Source: Occultella aeris
GTDB lineage: Bacteria > Actinomycetota > Actinomycetes > Actinomycetales > Beutenbergiaceae
DNA length: 64,000 bases
NCBI RefSeq assembly: GCF_902703175.1
Contig: NZ_CACRYJ010000064.1
Coordinates: 1 to 64,000 of the forward strand
Direction: 5' to 3'
Below are positions 34,815 through 43,670 of the stretch, in pieces. Position numbers and translations under genes: made by a program. Each line of letters begins with the position of its first letter. Position 1 is the first letter of the stretch. The notes under the pieces were generated by a model. It ran no database searches and was not told where the DNA came from. It was given only the letters and a program-made list of their open reading frames with translations.

Positions 34815-37538
34815 TCAGGCCGTCATCGCCGCGGCCGCGTCGAGGTAGCGGCGCGCGGCGTCGATCGCCAGCCGTGCGTGCTCCTTGGCCCCGACCTGCG
34901 CCACCAGCATCGCGCGCGGGATCTCGAGTGCGTACGGGATGCCGACGGGCAGAGCCGCGAGGATGCCGTGCATGTCGATGCCTCCCTCCCCCGGGAAGAG
35001 CCGCTCGAATCGCGCCGTGTGGATGAGCTCGGCAGTCGTGGCGGGGATCTCGGCCGGGGCATCGCACACGTGGACGAAACGGAACCACTCCCGCGGGAGC
35101 TCACGCAGCTCGTCCACACTCGAACGAGATCTGGCGAAGTGGAGGAGATCGATGAGCATTCCTGCGTTGGGTTGATCCGCTGACCGCAGCACCCTGCTGG
35201 CCTCGGTCAGGTTCGGCGTCTCGGTCCATGAGGGGAACTCGAGGTCGATGGTGAGGCCGAGCGGGGCTGCGAGCTGGCACAGTTCGGCGAACCGAGCCGC
35301 CTTGCGCGAGAAGTCCGCGTCGGGTAGCTGGGTGATGACGTGACGCGCTCCGAGTTCCGCACCCGCCTCGAGGAAACGCAGGTAGTCGCGGGGGCTGTCA
35401 CCGGAGGTCATCCGTGCGAGCTCGATGTCGAGCACCTCGATGCCGGTCGCGGCGAGGTGCGTCTTCGTCGCGCGCATGAGTGCCGGATCGTAGGGCAGCG
35501 GGTAGTAGGGCTCCTGCGCGGTGACCTTCGTCATCCGAAGTCCCACGTAGCGATAGCCGGCGGCAGCGGCAGCGTCCACCAGCTCCGGGGGCGACAGGCT
35601 GAGCGCGGTGAGATGTGCGAGCGAGTATCGATGAAAGTGGTCGGCCTCAGCAACGGTTGGCGCGCTCGCGAGCATGCGCAGCCGCTGACGGCGGTGCGCT
35701 GCCATTCGCAACGGGATGCTGTGCGGATCGCCGTAGCCGTCGTATCCCTCGACCCTCTGAACCACCTCGAAGATCACGCGCGAGCCGAGCATCTCCGTGA
35801 AGAAGTGCAGGTACTCACCGCGGGAGTCGCGATCGTAGACGACCGAGTTCTCACGCAGCGCCGTCAACAACTCGGCTGGAAGCGGCATCCGGGCGTCGAG
35901 GTCGTCGTAGTAGTTGCGTGGGATCTCGAGGATCCTCGCACCCCGCTCACGGAGGACCTTTGCGCACCGGATCGCGTCCTCCGTGGCGAAGGCGATGACC
36001 TGGGGGCTCGAGACGCCGGGGGCCCAGTCACCGCGTCGCAGGGCGGTGGTATTCAGGGTCACGCGGACGTTGCGCCCGGGGTCGCTCGCAGACCAGCCAC
36101 GGATCAGCCCGAAGGGCGCCGTGACCTCCGTCGCCTCCCCCGGAACGAGTCCCAGTACCGACCGGAAGAACAGAGTCGATTGGTCGAAGTCGTCAACCGA
36201 CTCGGTGATCGACACGTGATCTATCCCGGTGAGCAACGGCGACGGCTCCGCAGTTCTCCCGGTCGGGTCGAAGTCGTCACGCCACGAGTTCCCGGTTCCG
36301 GGAGCACAGAAGAACAGCGCGGTGCCATCGGGCACGGCGACACCGCTCAGGGTGGCCTCGTCAGGAGCTCGCCGCCTGGCCAGCTCCGGTGCGAGCATCC
36401 GCTCGGCACGTCGCATCGAGGCATCCGGATCGGCACTCTCGACCGCCAGCGCAGAGATCGAGGCTGTCGCCGGAGTGATGGACCGCTCGGGCGCCAGGTT
36501 GAGCAGAACCCGAGCTCCGCCCTGCTCCCACAGCTCCACAGGCTTGGAGCGATGCCGACCGACGTGGGCGAACCCCAGTGAGGCCAGTGCACGCGAGACC
36601 AGAGGGGACGACACATCGTCCAGAGCGAGTTCCGCGAACGCGAATCCCCCCAACTCGGGCACCGCCGGCAGGTCCTCCGTGCCGAACCGCTCAGGAATGC
36701 CGAACGAGGCTCGCGAATCCAGTGCCTCGGCGAACGCGAACAGCGACCGCATCGCGTCGGTCGCGGCATGGCGTGGGTCCTCCTGCTGATAGACATCGTT
36801 GAAGACCTCGAGCGCGATCGATCCCGCATAGCCCTTGACGAGCAGCCGGTCGACGAAGCCCGCGACGTCCAGTGCGCCCTGGCCGGGGAACATCCGGTAG
36901 TGCAGGCTCCACTCGCGGACGTCCGGGTTCGGTCTGAAGGCGTCGGCGAGCTGGACGTGCGAGACCAGGTCGACGGGGATCCGCTCCACGGCCGAGGAAT
37001 CGTTCTCCGGCGATAGCAGGTGGAAGCTGTCGAGGCACAGCCCGAGCGCAGGATGGTCGGCCTTGCGGACCACACGGAGGGCGTCCTCATGTGTGCGCAG
37101 CCGCCCCCAGGGCACCGCCTCGTACGCGAGGCGGACTCCGTGCGCCTCCGCCCGTTCCGCCAGCGAACGCAGCTGCTCGGCCGCCAGATCGTCGTCATCG
37201 ATACCGTCGGCGGTCCTCGTCGCGCAGCACACCATCACCCGAACGCCGAGCTCAGACAGGAGTTCGAGCTTGCTCTCGGCCCGACGAAGAGTGGCGTGGA
37301 ACGCAGTGGGCGAGGTCGCCTCGACATGGAACGGCTGATAAGCCTCGATGGACAAGCCCATGCCCGCCGCCTCCTCGGCGAGCCGGCGCGGCGACCACGA
37401 CGACATGACCAGGTCGTACTCGATCAACTCGACACTGGTGAACCCCGCTGCCGCTGCCGCACCCAACTTGTCCTCGAGAGTGCCGGCGAGGCACACGGTC
37501 GAGATGGCGATGCTGTGCGGACCGGGCGGGCTGTTCAC
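34815..37538 (-). CDS. 3-dehydroshikimate dehydratase fused to HPPD-like and second TIM-barrel domains
   Basis: About 907 aa from GTG 37538 (AAGG 7 nt upstream; a TTG at 37568 is weaker). Residues 10-278 form an AP-endonuclease-2-type TIM barrel like QuiC/AsbF/QsuB, with metal ligands E140, D170, H194 and E244 visible. Residues about 300-610 are a VOC/HPPD-like part: H441 (GIDHVS) and E591 (IFEVVQR) remain, but the middle His of the usual QHIAF motif is Val 514. Residues 642-907 form a second, complete isomerase-type TIM barrel with its own Glu/Asp/His/Glu set (DLEFPSW, LIDLLHF, VHVCD, ALEIPR). Known QsuB-type enzymes have only the first two parts. It would turn 3-dehydroshikimate into protocatechuate; the third domain's role is unknown. 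Confidence 0.82.
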   Translation of the reverse strand: MNSPPGPHSIAISTVCLAGTLEDKLGAAAAAGFTSVELIEYDLVMSSWSPRRLAEEAAGMGLSIEAYQPFHVEATSPTAFHATLRRAESKLELLSELGVRVMVCCATRTADGIDDDDLAAEQLRSLAERAEAHGVRLAYEAVPWGRLRTHEDALRVVRKADHPALGLCLDSFHLLSPENDSSAVERIPVDLVSHVQLADAFRPNPDVREWSLHYRMFPGQGALDVAGFVDRLLVKGYAGSIALEVFNDVYQQEDPRHAATDAMRSLFAFAEALDSRASFGIPERFGTEDLPAVPELGGFAFAELALDDVSSPLVSRALASLGFAHVGRHRSKPVELWEQGGARVLLNLAPERSITPATASISALAVESADPDASMRRAERMLAPELARRRAPDEATLSGVAVPDGTALFFCAPGTGNSWRDDFDPTGRTAEPSPLLTGIDHVSITESVDDFDQSTLFFRSVLGLVPGEATEVTAPFGLIRGWSASDPGRNVRVTLNTTALRRGDWAPGVSSPQVIAFATEDAIRCAKVLRERGARILEIPRNYYDDLDARMPLPAELLTALRENSVVYDRDSRGEYLHFFTEMLGSRVIFEVVQRVEGYDGYGDPHSIPLRMAAHRRQRLRMLASAPTVAEADHFHRYSLAHLTALSLSPPELVDAAAAAGYRYVGLRMTKVTAQEPYYPLPYDPALMRATKTHLAATGIEVLDIELARMTSGDSPRDYLRFLEAGAELGARHVITQLPDADFSRKAARFAELCQLAAPLGLTIDLEFPSWTETPNLTEASRVLRSADQPNAGMLIDLLHFARSRSSVDELRELPREWFRFVHVCDAPAEIPATTAELIHTARFERLFPGEGGIDMHGILAALPVGIPYALEIPRAMLVAQVGAKEHARLAIDAARRYLDAAAAMTA

Positions 37539-37717
37539 GAGCGGACCTTCTTCGCGACGATTGGTCAAGCCATCGGCCGCATGCTAGGTCGGGCCGCGAC
37601 CGCTTCGTCGGATCGGTTCCACCCACCGGGACGGCAGACTGACTGTCTCGCGACAGAACGTGACGTAGGTCCCTGGCATCCGCCGTCGGGCCGTTCCACT
37701 CTGGATAACAGAGAGGA

Positions 37718-38242
37718 ATGGTGAGTGCAATGAGTGCCTACATCGTCTACGAGAGCATGTTCGGGAACACGGCCGGTGTGGCTGAGGCTGTCGCGAACGG
37801 GGTCGCGACCTGCCTGCCTGTCGAGCTCGTCGAGGTCGGCGACGCACCAATGATCCTCGACCTGCAGGCCGAACTGTTGATCGTGGGTGCGCCGACCCAC
37901 GTGTTCGGTCTGAGCCGGCCACGTACGCGGGACGACGCCGTCGAGCGAGCCGGTCGGGTCATCTCGGACGGGCGCCTGATGCGCGACTGGATCGACTCCC
38001 GGTCGGCGCTATCGCTGTCCGTCGCGACGTTCGACACCCATGTGAATCCCCCGATCCCGGGGTCCGCCGCCAGGACGATGGCCAAGCTCCTGACCCGACG
38101 CGGCTGCACGCTGGTCGCTGACCCAGTGAGCTTCCACGTCTCCGGCACGGACGGGCCAGTGTCCCCCGGCGAGCTAGGGCGAGCCATCGAGTGGGGCGCC
38201 TCGATCGCTCGGCGGGTGGGCCTGCATCCGAGTCCCGCCTGA
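37718..38242 (+). CDS. Flavodoxin-family protein
   Basis: 170-174 aa. The FMN phosphate loop is YESMFGNTAGVAE, and GAPTHVFG is the second flavin loop. It is likely a cytoplasmic electron carrier or stress-type flavodoxin. Three starts are close together (ATG 37718, GTG 37721, ATG 37730) behind GAGAGG; GTG 37721 or ATG 37730 suits the spacing best. Not clearly part of either neighbour's operon. Confidence 0.85.
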   Translation: MVSAMSAYIVYESMFGNTAGVAEAVANGVATCLPVELVEVGDAPMILDLQAELLIVGAPTHVFGLSRPRTRDDAVERAGRVISDGRLMRDWIDSRSALSLSVATFDTHVNPPIPGSAARTMAKLLTRRGCTLVADPVSFHVSGTDGPVSPGELGRAIEWGASIARRVGLHPSPA

Positions 38243-38358
38243 GCCGCTCCGACCGGGCAGGTGAACGGCGACACGGGCTCAACCACCCGGAACCGCGAGC
38301 AGGGTCGTTGCGGACGCAGCAGAATGTGCATCACCCAACCCGCCCGGAGGCCACCGCG

Positions 38359-38433
38359 ATGCCCAGCCCGTTCCAGAGCGCCCACATGGTCACGGGCGGC
38401 GACGAGCGAGCACTGCACCTATGGATCGCTTGA
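38359..38433 (+). CDS. Short leader ORF overlapping the endonuclease V-like gene
   Basis: A 24-codon ORF with GGAGG 9 nt upstream. It ends 13 nt inside the next gene, whose own ATG has no ribosome site. Possible coupling leader; alternatively, chance. Confidence 0.3.
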   Translation: MPSPFQSAHMVTGGDERALHLWIA

Positions 38434-38957
38434 GGACCGTCGGGGCCGTCGGCGTCCAGTACGACGACAACGGGGCGAAAGCAGCCCTGGTCGTCTGCAA
38501 CGAACGCGCCTTCTCAACGGTGACGTCCGAACACGTGGTCGACATCGCCCGAACAGCTCCATACGAGTCGGGTGCGCTGTTCAAACGTGAACTGCCTTGC
38601 CTCAGGGCGGTGCTGGCCCTTGGCCCACCGCTTGAGCTGCTGGTGATCGACGGCTACGCCACGCTCGATCCCGAAGGGCGCCCGGGCCTCGGTGCCCATG
38701 CCGCCGACGCCTTCGGCATCCCTGTCATCGGAGTCGCGAAGACGCCGTTCCGCACCGCAACCCACGCCGTCCAGGTCATCCGCGGCACCGCGTCACGGCC
38801 GCTCTACGTGACGGCGGCCGGCGGCCTGGACGTCGCCGAGGCGGCACGGATCGTGTCGACGATGGCCGGACCCCATCGCATCCCCACCGCTCTCGCCAGG
38901 GTGGACCGTCTCGCTCGTGGCCGCGAACATGCCGTCGCGGAAGGCAGATCCGGCTGA
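38421..38957 (+). CDS. Endonuclease V-like protein, probably inactive
   Basis: 178 aa against about 220 for E. coli Nfi. The family core is clear: YESGALFKRELPCL carries the second acidic residue, and IDGYATLDPEGRPGLGAH the third. The first catalytic Asp, in the A-V-D-V-x-Y strand, is replaced by Gly (GAVGVQYDD). Cleavage next to deoxyinosine is therefore doubtful. No repair genes nearby. Confidence 0.75.
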   Translation: MDRLRTVGAVGVQYDDNGAKAALVVCNERAFSTVTSEHVVDIARTAPYESGALFKRELPCLRAVLALGPPLELLVIDGYATLDPEGRPGLGAHAADAFGIPVIGVAKTPFRTATHAVQVIRGTASRPLYVTAAGGLDVAEAARIVSTMAGPHRIPTALARVDRLARGREHAVAEGRSG

Positions 38958-39074
38958 GAATGCCCTACGGACGCCCTCCGGTGGGCAGCGGTCACCACTC
39001 TTGCCACTTGCCCGGCACGGCCGCCGGGCTGCATCCTTCCCGCGCCAACCATTGTCGAGAGTGAGAGCAGGAGC

Positions 39075-39950
39075 ATGACCAAGACCGAGACGCTCGAGGA
39101 GCGGGCGCCCGGCGCCGCCGGTCCGCCGCCACCCCCGCGGTGGTACTCCCGCGCCACGCTCGGCAGCTGGGTGGAGTCCGAGCGGGTCCAACGATTCGTG
39201 ATCGTCCTGATCCTGATCAATGCCGCCACGCTGGGGCTGGAGACCTCCGACGCGGTGATGGCCGGGCACGCCGATCTGCTGCACACCCTCGACCAGATCT
39301 GCCTGGCGTTCTTCGTAGTCGAGCTCGCCGTCAAGCTTTACGCCTTCCGGGGCTCGTTCTTCCGGTCGAGCTGGAACGTGTTCGACCTGCTTGTGGTCGG
39401 CGTCGCCCTGATCCCCGGCTCGGGTGCGTTCGGGGTGCTGCGCTCCCTGCGGGTGCTACGGGTGCTGCGGCTGGTCTCGATGGTCCCGCAGCTGCGCCGC
39501 GTGGTCGAGGCGCTGGTCAAGGCGGTGCCCGGGATCCTCTCGATCGGCGCCCTGCTGATCCTGCTGTTCTACGTCAGCGCGGTGATGGCCACGATGCTCT
39601 TCGGTGACTCCTTCCCCACCGAGTTCGGCAGTCTCTCGCGGTCGCTGTTCACGCTGTTCCAGATCATGACCCTGGACAACTGGAGCGTCATCAGCCGGGC
39701 GGTCCTCGACGTCCACCCGTGGTCCGTCGCGTTCTTCGTACCGTTCGTCCTGCTGAGCGCGTTCACGGTGCTGAATCTGTTCATCGCCGTGATCGTCGAC
39801 GCCATGCAGCACATCCGGGCCGACGAACCGGCGGCGACCGAGGGCGAGGTGCCCGCCGAGCCTGCGACCACGCGAGCGCTGGAAGGCGAGATCCGGGGCC
39901 TGCGGGACCAGGTCGCGGAGCTGACGGAGCTGGTGCGGAACCGCTCCTGA
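39075..39950 (+). CDS. Bacterial voltage-gated cation channel (NaChBac-like)
   Basis: 291 aa. Six membrane spans. The S4 voltage sensor has Arg at 123, 126, 129 and 132 in a strict every-third pattern. A pore helix leads to the filter TLDNWS (199-204), where NaChBac/NavAb have TLESWS. A predicted coiled coil follows the pore at the C-terminus (about 265-290), as in tetrameric bacterial sodium channels. Acts in the cytoplasmic membrane. The Asp in the filter may shift selectivity toward calcium; this is inference. Confidence 0.9.
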   Translation: MTKTETLEERAPGAAGPPPPPRWYSRATLGSWVESERVQRFVIVLILINAATLGLETSDAVMAGHADLLHTLDQICLAFFVVELAVKLYAFRGSFFRSSWNVFDLLVVGVALIPGSGAFGVLRSLRVLRVLRLVSMVPQLRRVVEALVKAVPGILSIGALLILLFYVSAVMATMLFGDSFPTEFGSLSRSLFTLFQIMTLDNWSVISRAVLDVHPWSVAFFVPFVLLSAFTVLNLFIAVIVDAMQHIRADEPAATEGEVPAEPATTRALEGEIRGLRDQVAELTELVRNRS

Positions 39951-39977
39951 CCGTCGTTGCGCGACGAGGGTCCGGTA

Positions 39978-40613
39978 GTGAGACTGGTCGGGTGTTCATC
40001 GACCGTAATCGCGGCGCCGGTGACCTCCCGGCAGCTCCAGACGCAGGGCAGCACCGGTGATCAGCAGCACGCCGTTCTCGAGTCCGCCGCTCTCTCCTGC
40101 ACACTGTGGCGCAATCCCACCGATCACGACGATCCTGCCAATCTCGCCGACCTGTCCGACGGTGCCCGGATCGCCCTGAACTCCGACCCGGCCGGACCTC
40201 TGCCGGACTGGCTGCTGCGCCTGCGGGAACGGCTCAGGTATCCCCTGCTGTGGGAGGCGGTCCGCACGACCCATATCAGTGACCACTCGCTCGCCGGCTG
40301 GCACACGCCGGCGTCCGAGCTCGTCGATCACACCAACTACATCCTGACGAACACCTTCCGCGATACGCGGAACAGCGGGTGGGGGCCGCACAGCACGGTG
40401 CGCGACCCGGCGACGGAGAACGCTCTCACCCTGGACGTCCCGATCCGGGTCGACGGGCGGGACGTCCAGGGTCTGCGCCTGGACGGCGACCCCGACGTCG
40501 TCGGGCTCGCCGCGAGCCTCGGTGACCGGATCCTCACCGCAGTTCTCGCCCGGGAACACAAGCCGTTCCTCCGGCTGGCCTTCGCGACCCGACCGGACCG
40601 GGCTCCGGGGTGA
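39978..40613 (+). CDS. Hypothetical protein
   Basis: About 211 aa from GTG 39978, which has GAGGG 7 nt upstream; TTG 39957 and GTG 40020 are alternatives. The C-terminal two thirds look folded and conserved-like (WEAVRTTHISDHSLAGWHTP, DHTNYILTNTFRDTR, several His and acidic residues), and there is no signal or membrane span. I do not recognise the family. Confidence 0.6.
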   Translation: MRLVGCSSTVIAAPVTSRQLQTQGSTGDQQHAVLESAALSCTLWRNPTDHDDPANLADLSDGARIALNSDPAGPLPDWLLRLRERLRYPLLWEAVRTTHISDHSLAGWHTPASELVDHTNYILTNTFRDTRNSGWGPHSTVRDPATENALTLDVPIRVDGRDVQGLRLDGDPDVVGLAASLGDRILTAVLAREHKPFLRLAFATRPDRAPG

Positions 40614-40623
40614 TCCGAACCGG

Positions 40624-40968
40624 TCAGGTGCTGGGCAGGAAGTCCTCGCGGGCGGGGGTGAACACGTCGATGAGTGTCCCGCCGGTGGCGGTCTCGCAGC
40701 CATGCCACTCGTTCGACGGCACCACGATGCTGTCCCCGTCGGTGATGGTGATCGGCTCACCCGACACCACGAAGTCGAAGGTTCCCTCGCGCACGTACGT
40801 GGCCTGCACGTGCGGGTGGGTGTGCGCAGCCCCGACACCGCCGGCCGCGAACTCCACCTCCACCACCATGAGTTCCGGGGTGTGTGCCAGGATCCGGCGA
40901 CGCGTCTTGTCGTCGACCTGGGTCCACTCGGTGCTCGTCCGGCTGCTCTGCGCGCTCTGGGTGCTCAC
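40624..40968 (-). CDS. Cupin domain protein
   Basis: 114 aa single cupin. Metal-binding motif GAAHTHPHVQATYVREG and, later, the second motif with WHGCE. Small cupins of this kind serve as isomerases, dioxygenases or sugar/acid sensors. Convergent with the hypothetical gene before it (10-nt gap) and divergent from the membrane protein at 40992. Function not predictable further. Confidence 0.82.
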   Translation of the reverse strand: MSTQSAQSSRTSTEWTQVDDKTRRRILAHTPELMVVEVEFAAGGVGAAHTHPHVQATYVREGTFDFVVSGEPITITDGDSIVVPSNEWHGCETATGGTLIDVFTPAREDFLPST

Positions 40969-40991
40969 CCCGCCTACGTTAGCCTCAACCG

Positions 40992-41720
40992 GTGTCCCGA
41001 GACCCCGCCGCCATCCCGAAGCTCACCTCGGACATCCGCCGGAGCGTGGTCTGCCTGATCCCGGGCCTTGTCCTCGTCGTGGTGCTCGGCCCGGTCATCT
41101 TCGCCGAGCCCATCGAGGACAGCCTGGTCAGCGCGGTCGGCGCGGGGATGCTCGGGTGGAGCTGCTTCGCCGCCATCTACTGCGCACTGACCGTCTGGGC
41201 CTTCCGGGGTCTGCGTGGCGAACGTTTCCGCCGGTCCCTCATCGAGGCGGAGTCGACCGAGCCCCGCGCCGTGCGTCGCATCCTCCGGGTGCCGGGCGCC
41301 CGGACCATGCTCACCGGTGGCGACGGTCCGAGCTGGGCTGTCCAGGTGGCCCTGGTGGCGCTGGCCGCGGCACTCCTGCTCAGCGTCAACTCCCAGGTCC
41401 GGTCCGATCCGGCCCTCCTCCTCGTCGGTGTCGCGACGGTGGTCACCTCCTGGTTCACGGTGCTCGTCTCCTACGCGTTGCACTACGCACGGGCACAGAC
41501 CCGGGACGCCGGCCTTCGCTTCCCGGGCGAGGAGCCGGACGGTCTCGCCGACTACCTCTACTTCGCGACCTCCGTGTCGACCACGTTCGCGACCTCCGAC
41601 ATCACCGTCGAGACCGCCCGCATGCGCCGGCTCGTGACCGGCCACGGGCTGTTGGCCTTCGCTTTCAACACCGTGATCGTGGCGATCGTGGTCGCGATCC
41701 TCGTGGGCACTCTGATCTGA
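40992..41720 (+). CDS. DUF1345 membrane protein
   Basis: 242 aa, GTG start. Four to five hydrophobic spans (about 20-40, 48-70, 105-122, 132-153, 215-240). The motif YALHYARAQTRDAGLRFPG followed by YLYFATSVSTTFATSDI is the DUF1345 signature. Family role unknown. Confidence 0.85.
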   Translation: MSRDPAAIPKLTSDIRRSVVCLIPGLVLVVVLGPVIFAEPIEDSLVSAVGAGMLGWSCFAAIYCALTVWAFRGLRGERFRRSLIEAESTEPRAVRRILRVPGARTMLTGGDGPSWAVQVALVALAAALLLSVNSQVRSDPALLLVGVATVVTSWFTVLVSYALHYARAQTRDAGLRFPGEEPDGLADYLYFATSVSTTFATSDITVETARMRRLVTGHGLLAFAFNTVIVAIVVAILVGTLI

Positions 41721-41965
41721 CCCGCGCGTGCGAGGTGGTGACTTCTCCCCATCGTCGCGACGCCTGCGGGGCGCCCGCACGGGTCGACGCCTACTAGGGT
41801 TGAGGGCCAGGGGGTTGGCCCCAGTCCCCGCGGTCTCCCGCGGCGGGCTCCCGGGGCTCTTCTGCGCGGCCCGCCGCGCCTGTGATGAGACCCGTGCACC
41901 GGTGCGCCCACCCGCACCCGTGCCATCAGGCGACGGGATCCGAACAGACGAAAGTGAGACCGGGG

Positions 41966-42688
41966 ATGAACTCCAGGCGTATGTGGACGGCGTCGGCAGC
42001 AGCCGTCGCGGGGGCGTTGCTGCTGGCCGGCTGCGGCGGCGGCGACGCGGACGAGCCGGAGACGGGCGCCGACCCGACCGTCGAGGACGTGGCGGCCGAC
42101 GAGCCCACGGAGGAGGAGACCACCGAGGAGCCCGAGAGCACCTTCGACGTCGACGCGATCGACTTCGGTGAGCCGGGTGCGGCCACCGCGCCGGGTACCG
42201 CGCTGGCCCTCGGCCAGGTCGCGTGGGTGGAGCGGACGGTGACCTTCAGCGACGAGACGGAGGTGACCGGCACCCAGGGCATCAGTGTCCTGCAGATCAT
42301 CGAGTCGGACGCGTCGCTGTTCGAGCAGTACTCCAACGCGGACGAGTTCGTCGACTACGTCCCGTACCTGATCGTGACGCAGCAGCAGTGGATCGGGGAC
42401 GTCCCGGCGGATGAGAACCCGCCGTCCGCGGACCTGTTCCCCCTGCTCGCGGACGGTGCCGACGCCGAGTACCTGACCTCGCAGTTCTCCTTCAACAGCC
42501 CCGGTGACTCATGCGGCCTCGAGCTGCCGCCGTTCGACGAGGAGACCAACACCGCGGTGAGCTGCTTCGTGGGCCTGTCCAACTCCGGCCAGCCGGTGAA
42601 CGGTGTCGAGTACAACGGCGAGGGCTACTACTCCTTCGTCGCGACCCCGGGCAACCTCTACCTGGAGTCCCCGATCGTCTGGCGGTGA
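41966..42688 (+). CDS. Secreted lipoprotein of unknown function
   Basis: 240 aa from ATG 41966. The signal ends in lipobox LLAGC (C24). A strongly acidic linker (about 30-60) leads to a beta-rich domain. Three Cys-containing and Trp-containing segments lie toward the C-terminus (SCGLELPPFDEETNTAVSCF). The central part (FGEPGAATAPGTALALGQVAWV) recalls lipoproteins of unknown function common in actinobacteria. Confidence 0.75.
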   Translation: MNSRRMWTASAAAVAGALLLAGCGGGDADEPETGADPTVEDVAADEPTEEETTEEPESTFDVDAIDFGEPGAATAPGTALALGQVAWVERTVTFSDETEVTGTQGISVLQIIESDASLFEQYSNADEFVDYVPYLIVTQQQWIGDVPADENPPSADLFPLLADGADAEYLTSQFSFNSPGDSCGLELPPFDEETNTAVSCFVGLSNSGQPVNGVEYNGEGYYSFVATPGNLYLESPIVWR

Positions 42689-42708
42689 CCCACAGGGCAC
42701 AGCCGCAG

Positions 42709-42741
42709 CGCCCGGAGCCACCGAGGAGGTGGTTCCGGGCG
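42709..42741. terminator. Strong hairpin between convergent genes
   Basis: Arms CGCCCGGA-G-CCACC and GGTGG-T-TCCGGGCG pair over 14 positions, including one G.U, around a 5-nt GAGGA loop. It sits in the 80-bp gap between the convergent lipoprotein and SUMF1-like genes and is a good bidirectional terminator candidate, although the T-tract is poor. Confidence 0.6.
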
Positions 42742-42768
42742 TTCGCGTTCCGTGGCGGTGACGCTGCG

Positions 42769-43431
42769 TCAGGGCAGCGACCGGGCCAGGCGGAACCCGA
42801 CGTCCTCGATGGCGAATGTGGGGTGGCTGCGTCTGCGGACCCCGGCCCGCACGCTCCACTCCGGGTCGCTCCAACCGCCGCCGCGAAGCACCCGATAGTC
42901 CCCGTAGACGTCCGGGTCGTAGCGCTCGAAGCACCACTCCCAGACGTTGCCGAGCATGTCGTGCAGCCCCCACGCGTTCGGCGCCCGGGTGGCGACCGGG
43001 TGCGGCTGCTCCCCCGAGTTTCCCGCGTACCAAGCGATCTCGTCGAGTTTGCCGTAGCGCGGTCCTGTGCTGCCGGCCCGGCAGGCATGCTCCCATTCCG
43101 CCTCCGTGGGAAGCCGGTAGCCGGTACTCCCGACGGCGCAGGTCACCTCGTCATCGATCGTGTAGGCGGGCTCGAGGTGCTCACGCATCGACAGCGCGTT
43201 GCAGAACCGGACGGCGTCGAGCCAGGAGACGGTTTCCACCGGGAGATCGTCTCCGGCCGCGGCACTCGGGGTGACGCCGAGCACGGCGCGGTACTGCGCC
43301 TGGGTGACGGGTGTCCGCCCGAGCAGGTGTGCGGTGACGTCGACCTGCCACCGCGTGGAGGTGCGCCGGTCGTGCAGCGTCACGGAGCCGGGCGTCACCT
43401 CGACCATGTCCGGCCGCGACGGGGCGAACAC
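42769..43431 (-). CDS. SUMF1/FGE-like protein without the active-site cysteines
   Basis: About 220 aa from GTG 43431 (or ATG 43407). The formylglycine-enzyme fold is clear from GYRLPTEAEWEHACRAG, GLHDMLGNVWEWC and RVLRGGGWSD. The two Cys that make formylglycine (normally after RGGSF) are absent: the segment reads RGGGWSDPEWSVRAGVRRR. It is more likely a binding or C-type-lectin-like family member than a sulfatase activator. Last gene of the LysR-BlaB-like operon. Confidence 0.8.
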   Translation of the reverse strand: MFAPSRPDMVEVTPGSVTLHDRRTSTRWQVDVTAHLLGRTPVTQAQYRAVLGVTPSAAAGDDLPVETVSWLDAVRFCNALSMREHLEPAYTIDDEVTCAVGSTGYRLPTEAEWEHACRAGSTGPRYGKLDEIAWYAGNSGEQPHPVATRAPNAWGLHDMLGNVWEWCFERYDPDVYGDYRVLRGGGWSDPEWSVRAGVRRRSHPTFAIEDVGFRLARSLP

Positions 43432-43436
43432 GCGGC

Positions 43437-43661
43437 TCAGCCGCCCACGAACGTCAGCACGACCGAGACGACGATCGAGAGCAGGCCAACGCCCACCAAG
43501 AGCCCGCCGACGAGCCGCAGGGTGCTGATCGCGGACGGCTCCGGCGCCCCGCGCAGCCACGCCTTGGCCGTGGCCGCGACCAGGATGCAGAGCAGGCCGA
43601 TCGGCAGGGTCGTCCAGGTGAACACGTCCGCGATCGACCCGACCACCTGCGCAGCATTCAC
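43437..43661 (-). CDS. Small two-span membrane protein
   Basis: 74 aa with two hydrophobic spans (about 10-32 and 50-72) joined by a short basic loop. It sits 9 nt after the penicillin-recognising protein gene and 5 nt before the SUMF1-like gene, so it belongs to the same operon. No recognisable family. Confidence 0.65.
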   Translation of the reverse strand: MNAAQVVGSIADVFTWTTLPIGLLCILVAATAKAWLRGAPEPSAISTLRLVGGLLVGVGLLSIVVSVVLTFVGG

Positions 43662-43670
43662 GAACGCACG

